Below are positions 37,501-50,559 of a stretch of DNA of 64,000 nucleotides, in pieces. A program made the position numbers and the translations under genes. The stretch's first letter is position 1. Each line of letters begins with the position of its first letter. Below the pieces are notes generated by a model. The model was given only the letters and a program-made list of their open reading frames with translations, was not told the DNA's origin and searched no databases. Source of the DNA: Litomosoides sigmodontis. Taxonomy: Eukaryota; Nematoda; Chromadorea; Rhabditida; Onchocercidae. The stretch lies in NCBI GenBank assembly GCA_963070105.1, contig OY718804.1, positions 5,293,317 through 5,357,316 of the forward strand. Direction: 5' to 3'.

Positions 37501-37807
37501 AGAACATTGCTTAGCTAAAAGTTTCGTAATTCCTAAGACGATATTATCATGTCAAGCCTTAATACTTTTCCAGGTAGTACCAGTGGAACCATCAGCAGAT
37601 TTGGTACACCACCTTGTATCGCTTTCCTTGTGTTCAACTGTCGATCAATCAGTATTAACAACGAACGTGATGGGTTTTATTGTAATTACGTCCGTTGACA
37701 TGGAGCTGGAAAAACTAACAGTTCTAAGTCCACAGCCATATCCCCTGCCATCCAAAGTATTAATTCTCAGCGAAATTACATTTATTGATGATAAGGAGCG
37801 GACTTGA
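34518..37807 (+). CDS. clp1: CLP1, polyribonucleotide 5'-hydroxyl kinase / pre-mRNA cleavage factor
   Basis: ATP-dependent RNA 5'-kinase family member that acts in cleavage factor II during mRNA 3'-end formation and with the tRNA splicing endonuclease. Ten phase-consistent exons encode 433 residues (human 425): 34518-34595, 34750-34846, 35015-35106, 35604-35810, 36029-36127, 36348-36499, 36725-36836, 36959-37042, 37140-37286 and 37574-37807. The N-terminal domain reads [12 protein letters not shown] and ends near [15 protein letters not shown]. The P-loop is GPTDVGKT (about 125-132), the Walker-B-like segment VDLDVGQ (about 152-158), then [35 protein letters not shown] and LPKS(K)GGV-like blocks. 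The C-terminal domain ends [20 protein letters not shown]. All expected blocks are present in order. The gene is divergent from CTR9. Confidence 0.97.
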
Positions 37808-39656
37808 AACACTTTTTGCTGCTAATTTTCATTCATGCTGTAATGTGGAAGTCACGAATGGTACAGTACCTGAAAAGCGAAATCTGATCATCCAAGAGAT
37901 TTTGGTTTTGATTTGACTGTGAAAAATTGCGTTTTTTTTTGGAATTTCATAGATTTGAATTGCTTAATTTATTTAAAATTTGAAATATATTTCTTATTGC
38001 ATATTTCTGTTTATTACTGATTTGACTTGTGTTTCCATGTCAAAGACACTTTTTTGAAGTCAACATTTGTGATTGTGAAAAACTAAAAAACTTATTTTCG
38101 GAAAAATTTGAGATTTGTTTGTTTTATTTTCTCGATAAGAGTTTTTGTTTTGTTGTATATACTTGTAAATGCTCAATAATGAATGAATATTCTAAAAAGT
38201 ATGAAATTTCAAAGTCTTTGTAATTTTGTAATTTTAGTGCTTTTATGCGTATAGTAGAGGGTATGATGGTCCATTATTGAGCATTTTTCGAGAAATATAA
38301 TGAGGGGATGAGATCCTTTTTTGCTTGCTCAAGTATAAAACCAACTAATGAGAACATACCGACATGTCACGCAGTTAAATTTCGCGAAACAATAATCCAC
38401 TTGGGGTTGGTGTAAGCAACGCATCACTAGGTGAGACATTATTACGTGTTTACTAGATTTGAGACTTTTAAATGTTTGTTTGTGCCCTCTTCGCTGTACA
38501 TCTGGTTTCTCCCTAATTCTTTAATTTTACTGCAAGTGTTGATGCATTGATTTTAATCAAATTCGAAATATTAAATGGGTTTTTGCAACAGGTTTTTGTT
38601 AATGGTGAGAAAGCATGCAAGGGAGGTTAACTCAACGTAAGAAGAGAAATGAAGCAGATGTGGGTAAGTGATAAAATTTATCACACACAGTACAACTGAG
38701 CTTTCCAACTGGTTGGTGGAGCGAAGCCGGGGACAGGTGAGTTTAGAGGGACAGGTCAGCATAGCTGTTGCAACATGCGATAATATTTGGAGAATGTTGA
38801 TGAAAGGTTTCGATGCTTTTGTTCATTCAATCTAGTTCATGGGCAAGATGATCGGACGGGTAACGATGAGAAACTGGAATGGGAGAAGGACGGTGATCTG
38901 CCGATTGGTATTGCTGGTGGACGGACTGGTAGACTGATGGATATTAACAGATTGATAATGACAATTAAGGTGTTCACTTAGTTCCATGGTCAGGACAAAA
39001 CAAGTTCTATGAAAATTGTTAACAAAGATTTCGGGTGTGGGAGCGGCCAGCTTTAATTAATGGACCATCCTTTTCGCCCCGTTCCTTCCATTTATTGCTC
39101 TCGGTTACCTGCATAAATTCTCAAAAAGAGAGAGAGAGAGAGGGAGGGAGTTCGTCAGTGTACGTTTTTACGTCCTATCTCTTATCTAATAATTCCTTCT
39201 TAGTGATAAATTTTTTGCTCATCGCACTCTCTCCTCTTATCATTTTAGCCCTTATTTGAACACTTCACTCAACTTTTTCATCCCTCTCTTATCCTTCTTC
39301 TGTTAAATTTTTGCGGCTTCTTCCGTCAAAACTGCATCTTCGTAGAATTCATTTACACGAAACAGGTGGGTGTCCATTTTTCAATTAATTGCTTAAAATC
39401 ATCTCATTTTTGACATTGTGCATTGTCTATCAATATTCTTATTGATTGCTCATTGATGCTCCCAGTATCATCGGTGTTTCGGAGTGTTGCGCGTGCAAAA
39501 TGTGGAAGAGCATAGCTTTGTCCTGCTCTTCTTGCGGAATGAAGTGAATTTTTAGAAAGTGTTGAAATTCTGATTACAAAGGAATTTTTTGCGAACAGAA
39601 GAAAAATCCACAGCGAACTTAATTTGAATTTTGTCGCCGCATGAAATACATTGTCA
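37808..39656. other. Intergenic spacer between CLP1 and acyl-CoA dehydrogenase
   Basis: AT-rich 3' region of CLP1, then mixed sequence with a GA tract near 39126-39145. Short open frames near 38787-38981 and 39035-39259 resemble nothing I know and lack splice partners. No gene supported. Confidence 0.6.
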
Positions 39657-42600
39657 ATGGCAGCTAACTTACCCAAAGCAACTTCTCTACTCTCGCAACA
39701 TTCCATATATGGACCTCGACATCTGCAATTTCGACAAGCACTCGGGAAGGTATGTGAAATCTTTCTTTTCCTCTCTCTCTCTCTCTCTCTCCTTCTCTGT
39801 TCCCCTTTCGAGAATTTCTGAACTATCCGAAATTTTTTATTTGAAAACAGAATAATTTAAAACTTTGCTCAGCTGTTTTCGATTCGCTGTAGAGAAACCG
39901 AGAGGATTATTACAGACTGTATTGTTAGCACAGTTCATCCGGCGAATCAAATAAATAGTGTTATTACAAATTCGTAATTCCGGATATCCAGTGATGAGTC
40001 GAAGCTGAATGCCTTATTTCACATGAATTAATTTAATTAGTTATGCAATTCCATCGCTTCCTGTTATTATTTTCAAAAAATGATGAATTTTCAGTTTATC
40101 GATAGAAACATTAATCCATATGTCGATGAGTGGGAAGCACAGAAGCACTTCCCCGCACGTACTTTATTCAAAAAATTAGGATCACTCGGAATTTTCGGTG
40201 TGAATAAACCGGCTGGTAAAGTTTCCTTTTCCTCGCAACAAACACCGAAACTGAAATGTTGGATGTAACCGTTAACCGTTAGCGGTCACTGACTCAGTTA
40301 ATCTTTAACTCACCGAGGCGAACTACTTCAGATGCACAATGAGAGAGAAGTTGTTTATCAGGGGGATTTCTTTAGCCGCCCTCTCGTCAACAATTCCCCT
40401 CTTCCACTCGTCCGAATCAAAGTTCGTCTGAGTAAGACATGTCTCTAACGGTCAGTTCCAATCGATTGTCGACTTTTCAAATTTGAAGTACTTCTGCCTG
40501 AAATAGTCTGTTCTGAGAAAATTACACTGAATATTACAGAGAACATGAAAGAAGTACAAAGATTGTTAAGGTACATTTGAGCTTGTGCAATTATCCTTAC
40601 TTTTAGGTTACGGTGGTCTTGGCTTGGATTTTAGTTACTCGATAGCTGTAGCCGAAGAATTAGGTCGAATTAATTGTGCGGCTATTCCGATGGCTATAGC
40701 TGTTCAGGTTTCAACTTTTTTTCGTGCTTTTTACAACAGTGAAAATTGCAATTGTTGCAACTTTTCTTCTGAAATAATTGTAAGAATTAATAACTGTTAG
40801 TTGAAGACTTCATGAAACTTCCATATGAAACCTTTGAATAACAACTAAGTAGGAATTGAAGTATGTATGTATCTTTTCGGCTTGAATAAACATGTAGTCA
40901 GATATGGCCACGCCAGCGCTCGCCGCACATGGAAGTGATTATCTGAAGCGTGAATTTCTCGACGCTACCTTGAAAGGTGAACTGGTGGCATGTTTGGGTG
41001 TGTCGGAAGCATGCGCTGGTAGTGATGTTGCTGGTAAATTCCACTTTGAAAGTGCTTTATCAATTTTTGAAGCGTAAAATTCATTTGCTTATTTTTCGAT
41101 AGCAAAAGATCTATTATCAGCGAACTTTTTTAGAAATTAATTTTAGCAATTCGAACAACAGCTCGCTGGCACGGAAGTGATTTGATCATTGACGGAAGTA
41201 AACAATGGATAACAAATGGTACACAAGCGGACTGGATTTGCTTGCTAGCAAATACAAATGATAATCCGTCACCACATCGGAATAAGAGCCTTATATGTTT
41301 GTCACTAAATGAGCCAGGTTGTCTTACTTAGACTTTACTTACCTTATCCAAGATAACTTCTTCTAATTGAACCTTCTGTGTAACAACTTGATAGAGAAAA
41401 AGGTAATGGAACAAAATTTTTCCTTCAAATTCAGCTGAACTATCTTAAAAGGCATAATTGCAGAATTTTGGAGTAAATTGTTTGCTTTGTTGAAATTCCT
41501 ACCTTCTCAGGTGTACATCGATCCAATCGAATTGAAAAGCTTGGCATGCATAGTTCGGATACTGCTGAAATTTACTTTGATAGTGTTCGGGTACCAAGTC
41601 GAAATATAATTGGCGAAGAGGGACATGGTTTTCGCTATCAAATGTTGCAATTTCAGGATGAACGACTTGTTGCTATTGCTGTGTGTGAGTTTTCCGATCA
41701 TCATTTATGTACAGCAGTATCAAAAAAAAAAAAATCGATCACCCAATTCATCACATATGTTACGTACGCTTCTCTACAAATTCCTGGATATGTTCTTAAC
41801 ACATACGTGTTTTTTACGACAAATAATTTTTTATCTAAAAATTTCACGTCAAACTTGTCTTACTGCAGTATATTTAGTACTCGAACCGATGCAGAAAATT
41901 ATTGATATGACAATTACATATACACGACAGAGGCGTGTTTTTAATAAAAGCGTCTTAGACAATCAGGTGAGGTGATCTTGTCCTTAGCTATTCATTTATC
42001 ATTTCCGATTTATGTTGCTTTTTTGTGATTAAAATAAGACTAGAATGAGGTGGCCGTTTAAATTTTGATTTATTTAAGTGGAAGAGGAAAGCATTTATGC
42101 ATTTATTGATTTCTTTTTACTTTCACTTTTAAATGTAATTACTTCTTTTTTTAATGCGTTGAAGTTTTGCAGATTGTTTTCAAGGAAAATGTGGCATTCA
42201 TTTTTTTTTCTTTGAAATTAATAATTTTAAGACTGTGCATTATCGGCTGGCTGAGCTACAAACAGATATTGAAGCAGTTCGATCATTACTCTATAGAGCT
42301 GTTATGGAACGGCTACTCGGAAAGGATGTTACAATGTTAGCCAGCATGGGAAAACTAAAAGCTTCACGTTTGGCAAGGGCAGTAACTGATTCCTGTATTC
42401 AAGTATGAATTTTTTAATCATCGTTTCTCCAGAACACTCTAAGAAGTTAACCGACACTTTCATTCGGAGGAATTCTTCCGGCTAAACTTTCATCATTTTA
42501 CCTGTGCCGTACCTATTACGGTCAAATACCAAAGGTCAACACCAGCCTTTGCTTGAATCTTTATTAAAGCTATCTTGCAGCAGAGCTAAAGCGCATTCTT

Positions 42601-42912
42601 AGTTGGCTTAAGATATTTATTTACAAGTTACTGTAACATTCAGAAAAAGGGAAATAATTTCGACTGAAATTCTTTTATTACTTTTTTGTAATGTCATACA
42701 TTTCAAATTAAAAAGATGCGAGTTTTTCGGTTCTCAAATTGTTCAAGGCATTTCCGGACAAAAATTGCTTGCAGTTTTGGGGCGGTAATGGCTATGAGTG
42801 GAATAATTTGGTCAGCCGTTATCATCGAGATTTTCGATTGTTCTCAATTGCCGGTGGTTGTGATGAAGTGATGCTTAGAATTATTTCGAAACGGATGAAC
42901 ATGATAAAATAA
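39657..42912 (+). CDS. Acyl-CoA dehydrogenase (long-chain/isovaleryl-like subgroup)
   Basis: FAD flavoprotein predicted to catalyse the first step of fatty-acid or branched acyl-CoA beta-oxidation. Nine exons, phases agree, 400 residues: 39657-39749, 40095-40215, 40607-40707, 40898-41033, 41147-41317, 41511-41684, 41869-41966, 42232-42402 and 42775-42912. Order of motifs: INPYVDEWE, LGIFGVNKPAGYGGLGLD, signature VSEACAGSDVA, WITNGTQADWI, then LGMHSSDTAEIYFDSVRVP. DERL follows, with Glu about 258 at the place of the catalytic base in LCAD/IVD-type enzymes. Then come YTRQRRVFNK and C-terminal WGGNGYEWNNLVSRYHRD. The usual GGTxEIM near the end reads GGCDEVM, so the MCAD-type base is absent, which supports the LCAD/IVD subgroup. 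The N-terminus has no clear mitochondrial presequence, so an upstream exon or another location is possible. Substrate is not determinable. Confidence 0.94.
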
Positions 42913-42913
42913 A
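42908..42913 (+). terminator. AATAAA overlapping the acyl-CoA dehydrogenase stop codon
   Basis: The hexamer covers the TAA stop (42910-42912). If used, the 3' UTR would be extremely short. A second AATAAA is at 43435-43440. Confidence 0.3.
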
Positions 42914-45900
42914 TGAAACTTTTGGTAGTTATTTCTCCTCATTATACACTTTCAAATGCTACAAGTAATGCTGTGGTAAAATTCTAACTTACGCAGCTGG
43001 GAAGAGTAACCGAAATTGGATTAGAATTTGTTATAACACTTTAGAGTAAATTTCTATTGTGGAACTTATCATTTGTTTCCGTTTTAGAAACATGTGTTTG
43101 CGAAATTTAAAATTAATTCTTATCAGGTCACTGGATTTTGTTTTCTTTTGTGTGCTTTTTGCAACCTTTGGTTTCCTAAAGTTACTTCGTCATTCTTGTT
43201 TGTATGCACGAAAATTACTGTTAGAATTTATTTAGAAGTGGAAAGTCTTCTTCCATCCAAAGATTTGCTTGTTTCAATCGTTTTCCTTTCACAGTCGTTA
43301 ATGAACAGTTATGAACGGCCAACTTACATGTATCTTTCTATGTTATCTTTCACTTTTCACTTTCATTGCTTTCTTACTGAAATTGAAATTGTCAAATTTT
43401 TGTGAAAAGTGAAATCAGTTTTGCCATCACATAAAATAAAAATTATGTGAATGAAAATTTTAGAAGTATGCGATGAAATTTCTTCTTATCTGAAAATTAG
43501 TCATACATTGAAATTTGCAAAATAAATTTTCTTTTTAACTCCATAACTTATGTAGCTCCAAATGTTCCGCAAAAACAGCAAATATTTGAAAAATTAAAAA
43601 TATACTAAAACAAATATATGGAATGAAAGAGGAATAGATGCTGATTGTTAGATTCACAAATACATTTGCTATTCACTCTTCCTTCCGTACAACACAAAAT
43701 TTTAACAAAACCACTAACCGTTGAACTGCACGTCTTTGCTTTTAGACATCTAAGATTCTAAAGATTGAGTGTTCGTAATTTTGTATAACTATCATACTTT
43801 CCGATAGTGTAGTTATATGGCTGAGAAGTGTGAATGCTGCTGCAGGGATTTGAGAAGAGTAAACATATGGAAGTTTCAAGGATTTTTTTTCCATCCACTT
43901 AGCCTAACAAATAAGCGAAAAGAGCTTTCCAATGCAATTAAAATGAAAATTAGTTCGATGAAAATGAAATTTGAAAAGACGAAAAAAGTAAAAGCATAAT
44001 TGTTATGCTCAGATGCATCGTACTGGACAAATTGGAAGGAAAAGAGAGGAATGAATACCGCAACGTACCAATTAAAATAGCGACGCATAGCCTATTTCTT
44101 TGATATTTGAAAGAGAAATCATTTCCTTCTTGTAAATTGGGACATCAGTACCACTATGATATTTGAATGTCGCAGATTCCACTGCATGTGATATTTGATA
44201 GCAGCAATTTTGATTTTTGAGTATTTCATTTTAAAATACAACTGTTTCCAACGTTACAACAGGAACAGAAAGAAAGTTTGACTTTCAACTCAGACACTGA
44301 GCTTGTTGATATCAGATGAAATTCTTCAAAAATGGGAATTTCAGCTAGAAAAATGTTATATTAACCTTTTACAACAAAAAATTCAGCTTGAAAATGTTGA
44401 TCTAAATTTTCAGTTTTGAAAAAATAAAATTTGCAAAAATTCAACAATTTTTGATGTGACGATATTTGTAAAAGGTTTGCTTTGAAGAAAACTACCTTGC
44501 AAACTGCTTCAGTTTTCCCTTTTTGTCTTAATTGCTTTGAGTCTTATTTGGTAACTCTTGAAATTTCACTCCAACGTTACTTACTGATTATTATATCAGA
44601 GTAAGTTTAACTTGCTGAGTGAGGGAGGTGTTGTGGCAGGATTGATGTGTTCGGGTAGGGCTGAGAGAGATATTCAGGTGTAATTTCCAAGTTCCATGTG
44701 AATGCGTGGAGTGAGCGGTCTGTTGTTTGTTGTTTTCCTCGTTTCACTCCCTCCCTTCCCCAGTTCTGAAGCCTACTTGTGCACCACCGGGCACTTCCCT
44801 CAGTTACGGGAGAAGGAAAAGCAGTCCGCTCTGCTTGTGCTTTCTCATTGAGTACCCTTCCACCTGCTAACCAAATAATTGGCCACTAATCCCTTGGCAT
44901 TCAACGAGCTAAAATCGAAAAGTGCTTATATGCGTGGTGCGTAATTATTGAACAGAAAATATTCGAATGAAAATTCTAGCAATTTTACCTTTTTCATCAA
45001 ACTTGCGACACTAATTGCTTCTCTCTCTCTCTCTCTTTCTCTTAAATTAGCTCTTATATTAAACTTTTTTCTCTCGTAAATTATTTAAAGCGAGGTGGAG
45101 AAATTAATATTTTTCGTGAAAAATTACAAAATGTAAATGCTAATAGCAAATATTGTCGCTGTCCTCAACTTTGTCCAAAATATTTGTAGAAAGAAATCTC
45201 TAAAGAATTTCAGCCTAAAACAAAAATATTTGAAAAAGAAGAAGGAACTGAGAGACAGAAAGAGAGAGAGAGAGAGAAAGAGAGAAAAGGGGAAGTGAAG
45301 GAAAAGGAGAGTGTTGCAGTTATCAGCGACCAATAAACGCTTACATCACCAACTTATTAATAGCCCTCAATGGGACTTAAAAGTTTGTCCGGTCGTTGGT
45401 GAAAATTTTTGTTGCCTCGCCGAAGCTTTTTTTGTCTCATCCCTTCCTCCAACTAGCTCTTCTTGATCAATTGAAATTTATCTATTTCCGCATGAAGTCG
45501 CTCTTATCCCTCTCTTTTTCGCACCCTTTTATCCTTTTTTTTCTAATTAATTAAACCAAGGTGACGAAGATTTGTTACGCACAATTTTGCTATTACGAGA
45601 TGAATTTTTCACTGATTGGTGCTAATCGATCCATTCGTCCACGTGGACACATTGATTACAACGTAAATTATTAATCATTGAATTTCTACACTCTCTTCGA
45701 CAAAATGGATAACTTTCAGGTATCTGACAGTTAGAATTCCTTCGGCAATTCACTACAACCTTCTTCATTTTCTATTACTTAAAAATTTAAAAACTTTTGG
45801 TTCAATTCAATTCCCGCTCTGTCACAATGTAAAGCAATTAATTGCAAATTCTTTCATTCATTTGCGAGCAAGCCAAGACAAACTAAAAGTTGACACTTTG

Positions 45901-46065
45901 CTGTACAACCATTTCACACATTAATGAATTGTGATCCATAAATTGTTTGGAGAAAAATGATTTTCAGATAAATTAGGATTTTTGACCAATGCTAATGGTC
46001 AGCAGATATTGTTGATTAATCGATCTGTGATATTTATTATCCTTTCAGTGGTGATTTAAATCGAT
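42913..46065. other. Intergenic region upstream of the ligand-gated channel
   Basis: About 3.1 kb, AT-rich, with CT/GA tracts near 45019-45040 and 45252-45286 and no supportable coding exon. It likely holds the channel promoter. Confidence 0.6.
46041..46048 (+). other. Candidate trans-splice acceptor before the channel start
   Basis: CCTTTCAG ends 17 bases before the ATG at 46066, a spacing typical of spliced-leader acceptors in nematodes. It could also be the acceptor of a non-coding first exon. Confidence 0.4.
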
Positions 46066-49000
46066 ATGATCACTTCAAGGTATCTGCCAGCTCTCCTAGT
46101 GATTGCTGCATTATTTCCTCACGTCTTCACGACGTCTAAACAATCCTGCACCGTAAGTTCCTTCCACTTTACCTAACGCAGGTGAAGTTTTTTGAATTTC
46201 ACTTAAATGAAAGGTGAAGTTTTTTCATTTAATTTTTGGTAATTAAGCTTTCCTAGGCATCATATCATATTGCTGCACCATCGATGCTTGCAAATCTTTT
46301 ATAGCAATTTTTGCGGTATTTAAATTTTGCACAGCATCATACGAACTCTTCCCTCAGATAGCAATTATGATCTGATTGATGGGGTTTGAACAGTGATAAT
46401 TAGCGCTATCAGTAAGGCTAATTATAGAATTTTTAGAAAATAAGACCGAAATTGGTGGTAAATAATGAATATGATAGAGTACGGTAAGTTTGATTTGGAT
46501 TTGAATCTTAAAATTTTACATGTATTTCTGTCAACCTATCTTATCACTTTCAATTCTTCACGATGCACAACGTCATGTTTAGTTGCTCTCAAAAATAATT
46601 TTCGCTACTTGTGCTCTTTAAATTGAACAAATTTCTTAAGCGCTCATTTTCAAGAAGAGCAATTTTTAAAGTTTCGCTGGAAGACTCATGCACAGATGTA
46701 TCTCTCCGGTCATTGCCAGTGTTAAAAGAAATTCATTTAAGGGATAGCCACTTGGAAATGAATGTTAGCCATTTGCTCGACCAACTGATCGAAAGTCACG
46801 ATCGCAGAATTAGGCCAAATTATGGTCGTTAGTTTTACTATTCCATGTGAAATATGCATAAATGAAAGATACATTGATGAACGCTTGACGTGTAGTTCGA
46901 GTTCTCAAGCATTTTTACACTTTAATTTATGAAAAGTACTGCTTCACAATACATAATGATCCCATACAATTGCATTTTCGATTACCAATAAAGCGCGAGG
47001 AAAAGTTGACCGATTTGAAAAGTCTAATTATCTAACTATACGTTGAAATATGAAGAAAAAATGTCATTGATTCATTGATTTAAAATGTCCTCGTTACTAG
47101 CATATTATAATTAAAAAAGTTTGATAAATTCGTAATTTTTCTCTCGCTTTGAAATAATCTGTTCATATCACATGTGTGAGGAAAAGCGATAATTTAACAA
47201 ATGCTTACTTTGAGGGGCACCAATCGAAGTGAACGTCACCATTCACGTCATTACAATCAGTGATGTTTCAGAGGTCTCCATGGTACCACTTCTTTGCTAA
47301 TTTCATTCTAACAATTTATCCATTTATTCTGGAATAATACTTCAGTTGTGCACGACAAACATTTTACATTCTCATAGGGAAACGTAGAATTGAAATTGTA
47401 AATGAAGCGAACTGTGATTGAAAAAATTTAAAGAAGCTAAGACTGTCATGTCTTTGAATTCATAAGGTAGGTCAAGTTTAGTATGTGGGGCAAAAATTAG
47501 TTGGGTACAACTTTACAAGATTGGGTTCATTTCCAGGATTACACGGTTACAATGTACCTACGTCAGTTCTGGCGTGATAATCGCCTGGCGTTTGAAAGTG
47601 CTGACGAGAGAGAACTGAGAGTAGGAATTGATTTAGTAAAGGGCATTTGGGTGCCGGACACATTTTTCCCCAACGAGAAGAAATCGTTCTTTCATGACGC
47701 AACAACGCATAACTCTTTTCTACGTATCGATAAACACGGGAACGTCTTTCGCAGCATTCGGTAAAGTTCTCACGTTTTTTCTCTGAAGTGACTTTTCAGG
47801 CCGCTAGGAGAAACACGAACGCCTTGACACTAATATCACCGATAGACAAAAGGTGTAGGAAATTTGTTAAACAATAATTATCTGACCAAATTAAAACACC
47901 GTAAATCAGGCGGAACAGCGAAACAATTGCTAGACGCTTAGCAAAGAAAATGTAATAATTTCCAATTACAGGCTTACAGTAACAGCTAACTGTCCAATGG
48001 ATTTGCGCAGTGTACGTTTAAATTTCATCTAGGCAAAGTTTTCCAGGCGATGGAGGAGGGAAGTGAATTCTTGGGAATGTGAATTTGTAAACAAATGAAA
48101 TTTTCGGATTCTCACAAATTTACTTTGTTTTTTCTTTCTTTCTTCGGTACTACTGCAATTATGATTGAATTTGTTTAAAGTTTGTGTTTCAGTTTCCATT
48201 AGATGTCCAAGTCTGTGCCCTCGAACTTGAGGTACATTCTCTTCTCAGTAATTAACTATTATCTAATCACTAATCAGTGGTTCTGATGAACGAACGGTTG
48301 CAAAGTTTTCCGTCTTTGTTTAGTTCATGAGAAATTTAGTACAATCTTAAATCTAAATTTAGAGAAAAAATTTTTTCGAAACGGGAACTAATTTTAATTT
48401 TAATGCCATGTGTTTTTTTAAATGAAATACAATTTCTAAAAATTACTTGAAATATCAAATATCTGCTGAAATCAAAATTATTTATAACACTTTTTTTGAA
48501 TGAGTTAATGTAAGATATAATATTGATCAGCTTTTTTTATACAAAATAAAAACAAAAACGACAGCTTTCGATTGGGATTTGCGCGAGTGCAATAAGTTAA
48601 TTCACTAACACATTTTGTATTTATTAGAAAATTGAAACTTATTCACACCGGAAGTCCACCTTAGTTCGGGTCAATAAATTAGCCCCTTCGCTCCATTACA
48701 CCTTAGTTCTGGCAGACTGTTTTTGTTTATTTGTAGAGTTATGCATACAGCACTCGAGACATCATCTACCACTGGCATTTGGGCGAAAGTCCGGTGACAA
48801 TCGATGAGAATGTCCAGTTGGCTCATTTTACGATTGGTGACCACAAACACGTTGAACGGATCATTTCACTTAGTACTGGTTAGCTTGCTTTACTCTTTTG
48901 AAGTCAAAGTACTGTACGTACCGTATTTACTTCAAGTTGTTGTAGGAAAGAAGCAAAGTAATGTTAAAGGTTGTAAATTCATTCATTTAGAGAATTTTTA

Positions 49001-50559
49001 TTGTACGAATATATATACCATTTATACCATTTAGGTAACTATTCACGACTTTCCACTTACTTCACGTTCAAGCGTAACGTCGGCTTCTATCTGATACAAA
49101 TATATTTCCCTTCTTCCCTCATAGTCGCCATATCGTGGATATCATTCTGGCTCAGCCGTGATGCCACTCAGGCTCGGATTGCAATAGGTTATCGTATCTT
49201 TCCTTCCTCACTTTTCAGAAAGAGCATTGTCCATTTGCTTGGATAGTTTGACATAACTTCTGACAGATCAGAAGTAACTTTGACAAACTTCAATTAAATT
49301 GGTTTTCAAGAGGGGTCACTCTCCTCTTCCCTTACTTGCTCGAGAAGTACTTCCAGGTGTTACGACGGTGCTAACGATGACAACATTGATGACCTCAACA
49401 AATGCCTCATTACCAAAGGTACACAATCATTTAGAAAAATGCTTGAAAACACAATTGTTAAACAGCGAATTATGTTTATTGATCAAACTATTCCTGAGAA
49501 TTTCACAGATATAATTTGGTTTTTCACGAAATTATCTAACATTTACGGTTCCGGTTATGTGCAACAGATTCGTTTTACCTGAAAAAGTTATTTCAGGTCT
49601 CGTATGTCAAAAGTCTTGATATTTTCCTCGGAACTTGCTATTTCATTGGTTTGTGCAGTAATTGCTTCATTCGATGAAATTGAAATTTTAAAACATTTTA
49701 ATTTATTCCTTTCTAATTTATGTCGTTTTTGTACTTTATTTGTACTCTCTTCAGCTACTGAAATCTGAAAAATGAAAGATTGAATAAGCAAGTTACTTCT
49801 TTAATGTTACTCTCTGAATAGGTAACAATACAACTTGCAACCTTTTTGCAGTCTTTGCATCACTTCTCGAATACACAACAATAGGTTACCTGATGGAACG
49901 ACATCAAAAGTCGTTGGTCAATAATGCAGCGATGGCAACAAATTGTTTCTATAAATTATCTAAAAATTTACGAATCAAACAAAATAATCGAATAGTGGGG
50001 CGCAAATATTACACTCTCAAAATTAAGGTTGCTAATGGCTGATGGCGCAAATATTTCATAGCTTACGTCAAATTTCAAATAAGCAGCGATTTCTTTAGAA
50101 TCAATCCATCAAAAGTTCTTTCGCGGACTTGCGTAATATTTACAATTTGCAAAGAAATATTTTTTTCTTTTGGGATTTTGCAGACAGAAAACGATTCCGA
50201 AATACCGTTACTGGAACGGAGATCGGAGAATCAGGTCAGCCTAAGACGAGCTGCGATTAAAGCAGCTACCAATGAATGCTTGCACCATTGTTTTAGGATA
50301 CGACCATCACAGGTTCCTAATTTGATAAACTGGTTTGAGGCGAGAAATTAACGTAAGCTTGGTTGTAAGAGAATAAGCAGGTTAATTTAGGGATAATGAC
50401 AATTGCGCTTTCTACATGCCTATCACTTTTCATGATACTTATCACTTCGGCAAAGAGTTAAGACTCGGATTTCAGGTCGACCTTACAGCGAGAATTTTAT
50501 TTCCGACGTTCTTCGTTGCTTTTCACATTGTTTATTGGACAGTGTATTTGTACCTTTGA
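46066..50559 (+). CDS. GABA-type cys-loop ligand-gated ion channel subunit with atypical QAR pore motif
   Basis: Plasma-membrane neurotransmitter receptor subunit, 479 residues from 13 phase-consistent exons: 46066-46152, 46641-46824 (start least certain), 47215-47282, 47537-47760, 47972-48011, 48193-48231, 48737-48878, 49035-49187, 49357-49418, 49597-49648, 49852-50027, 50184-50312 and 50476-50559. A signal peptide is followed by an extracellular domain with [31 protein letters not shown] and [16 protein letters not shown]. The Cys-loop is C195-C209 and loop C is STGNYSRL. M1-M3 are contiguous, with M2 [23 protein letters not shown]4 is [14 protein letters not shown] near the C-terminus. Overall it resembles RDL/UNC-49/EXP-1/LGC-35. 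Before M2 the anion-channel PAR is replaced by Q307-A308-R309. C. elegans EXP-1, a GABA-gated cation channel, also departs from PAR, so ion selectivity is open. The intracellular M3-M4 loop is short. Confidence 0.95.
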
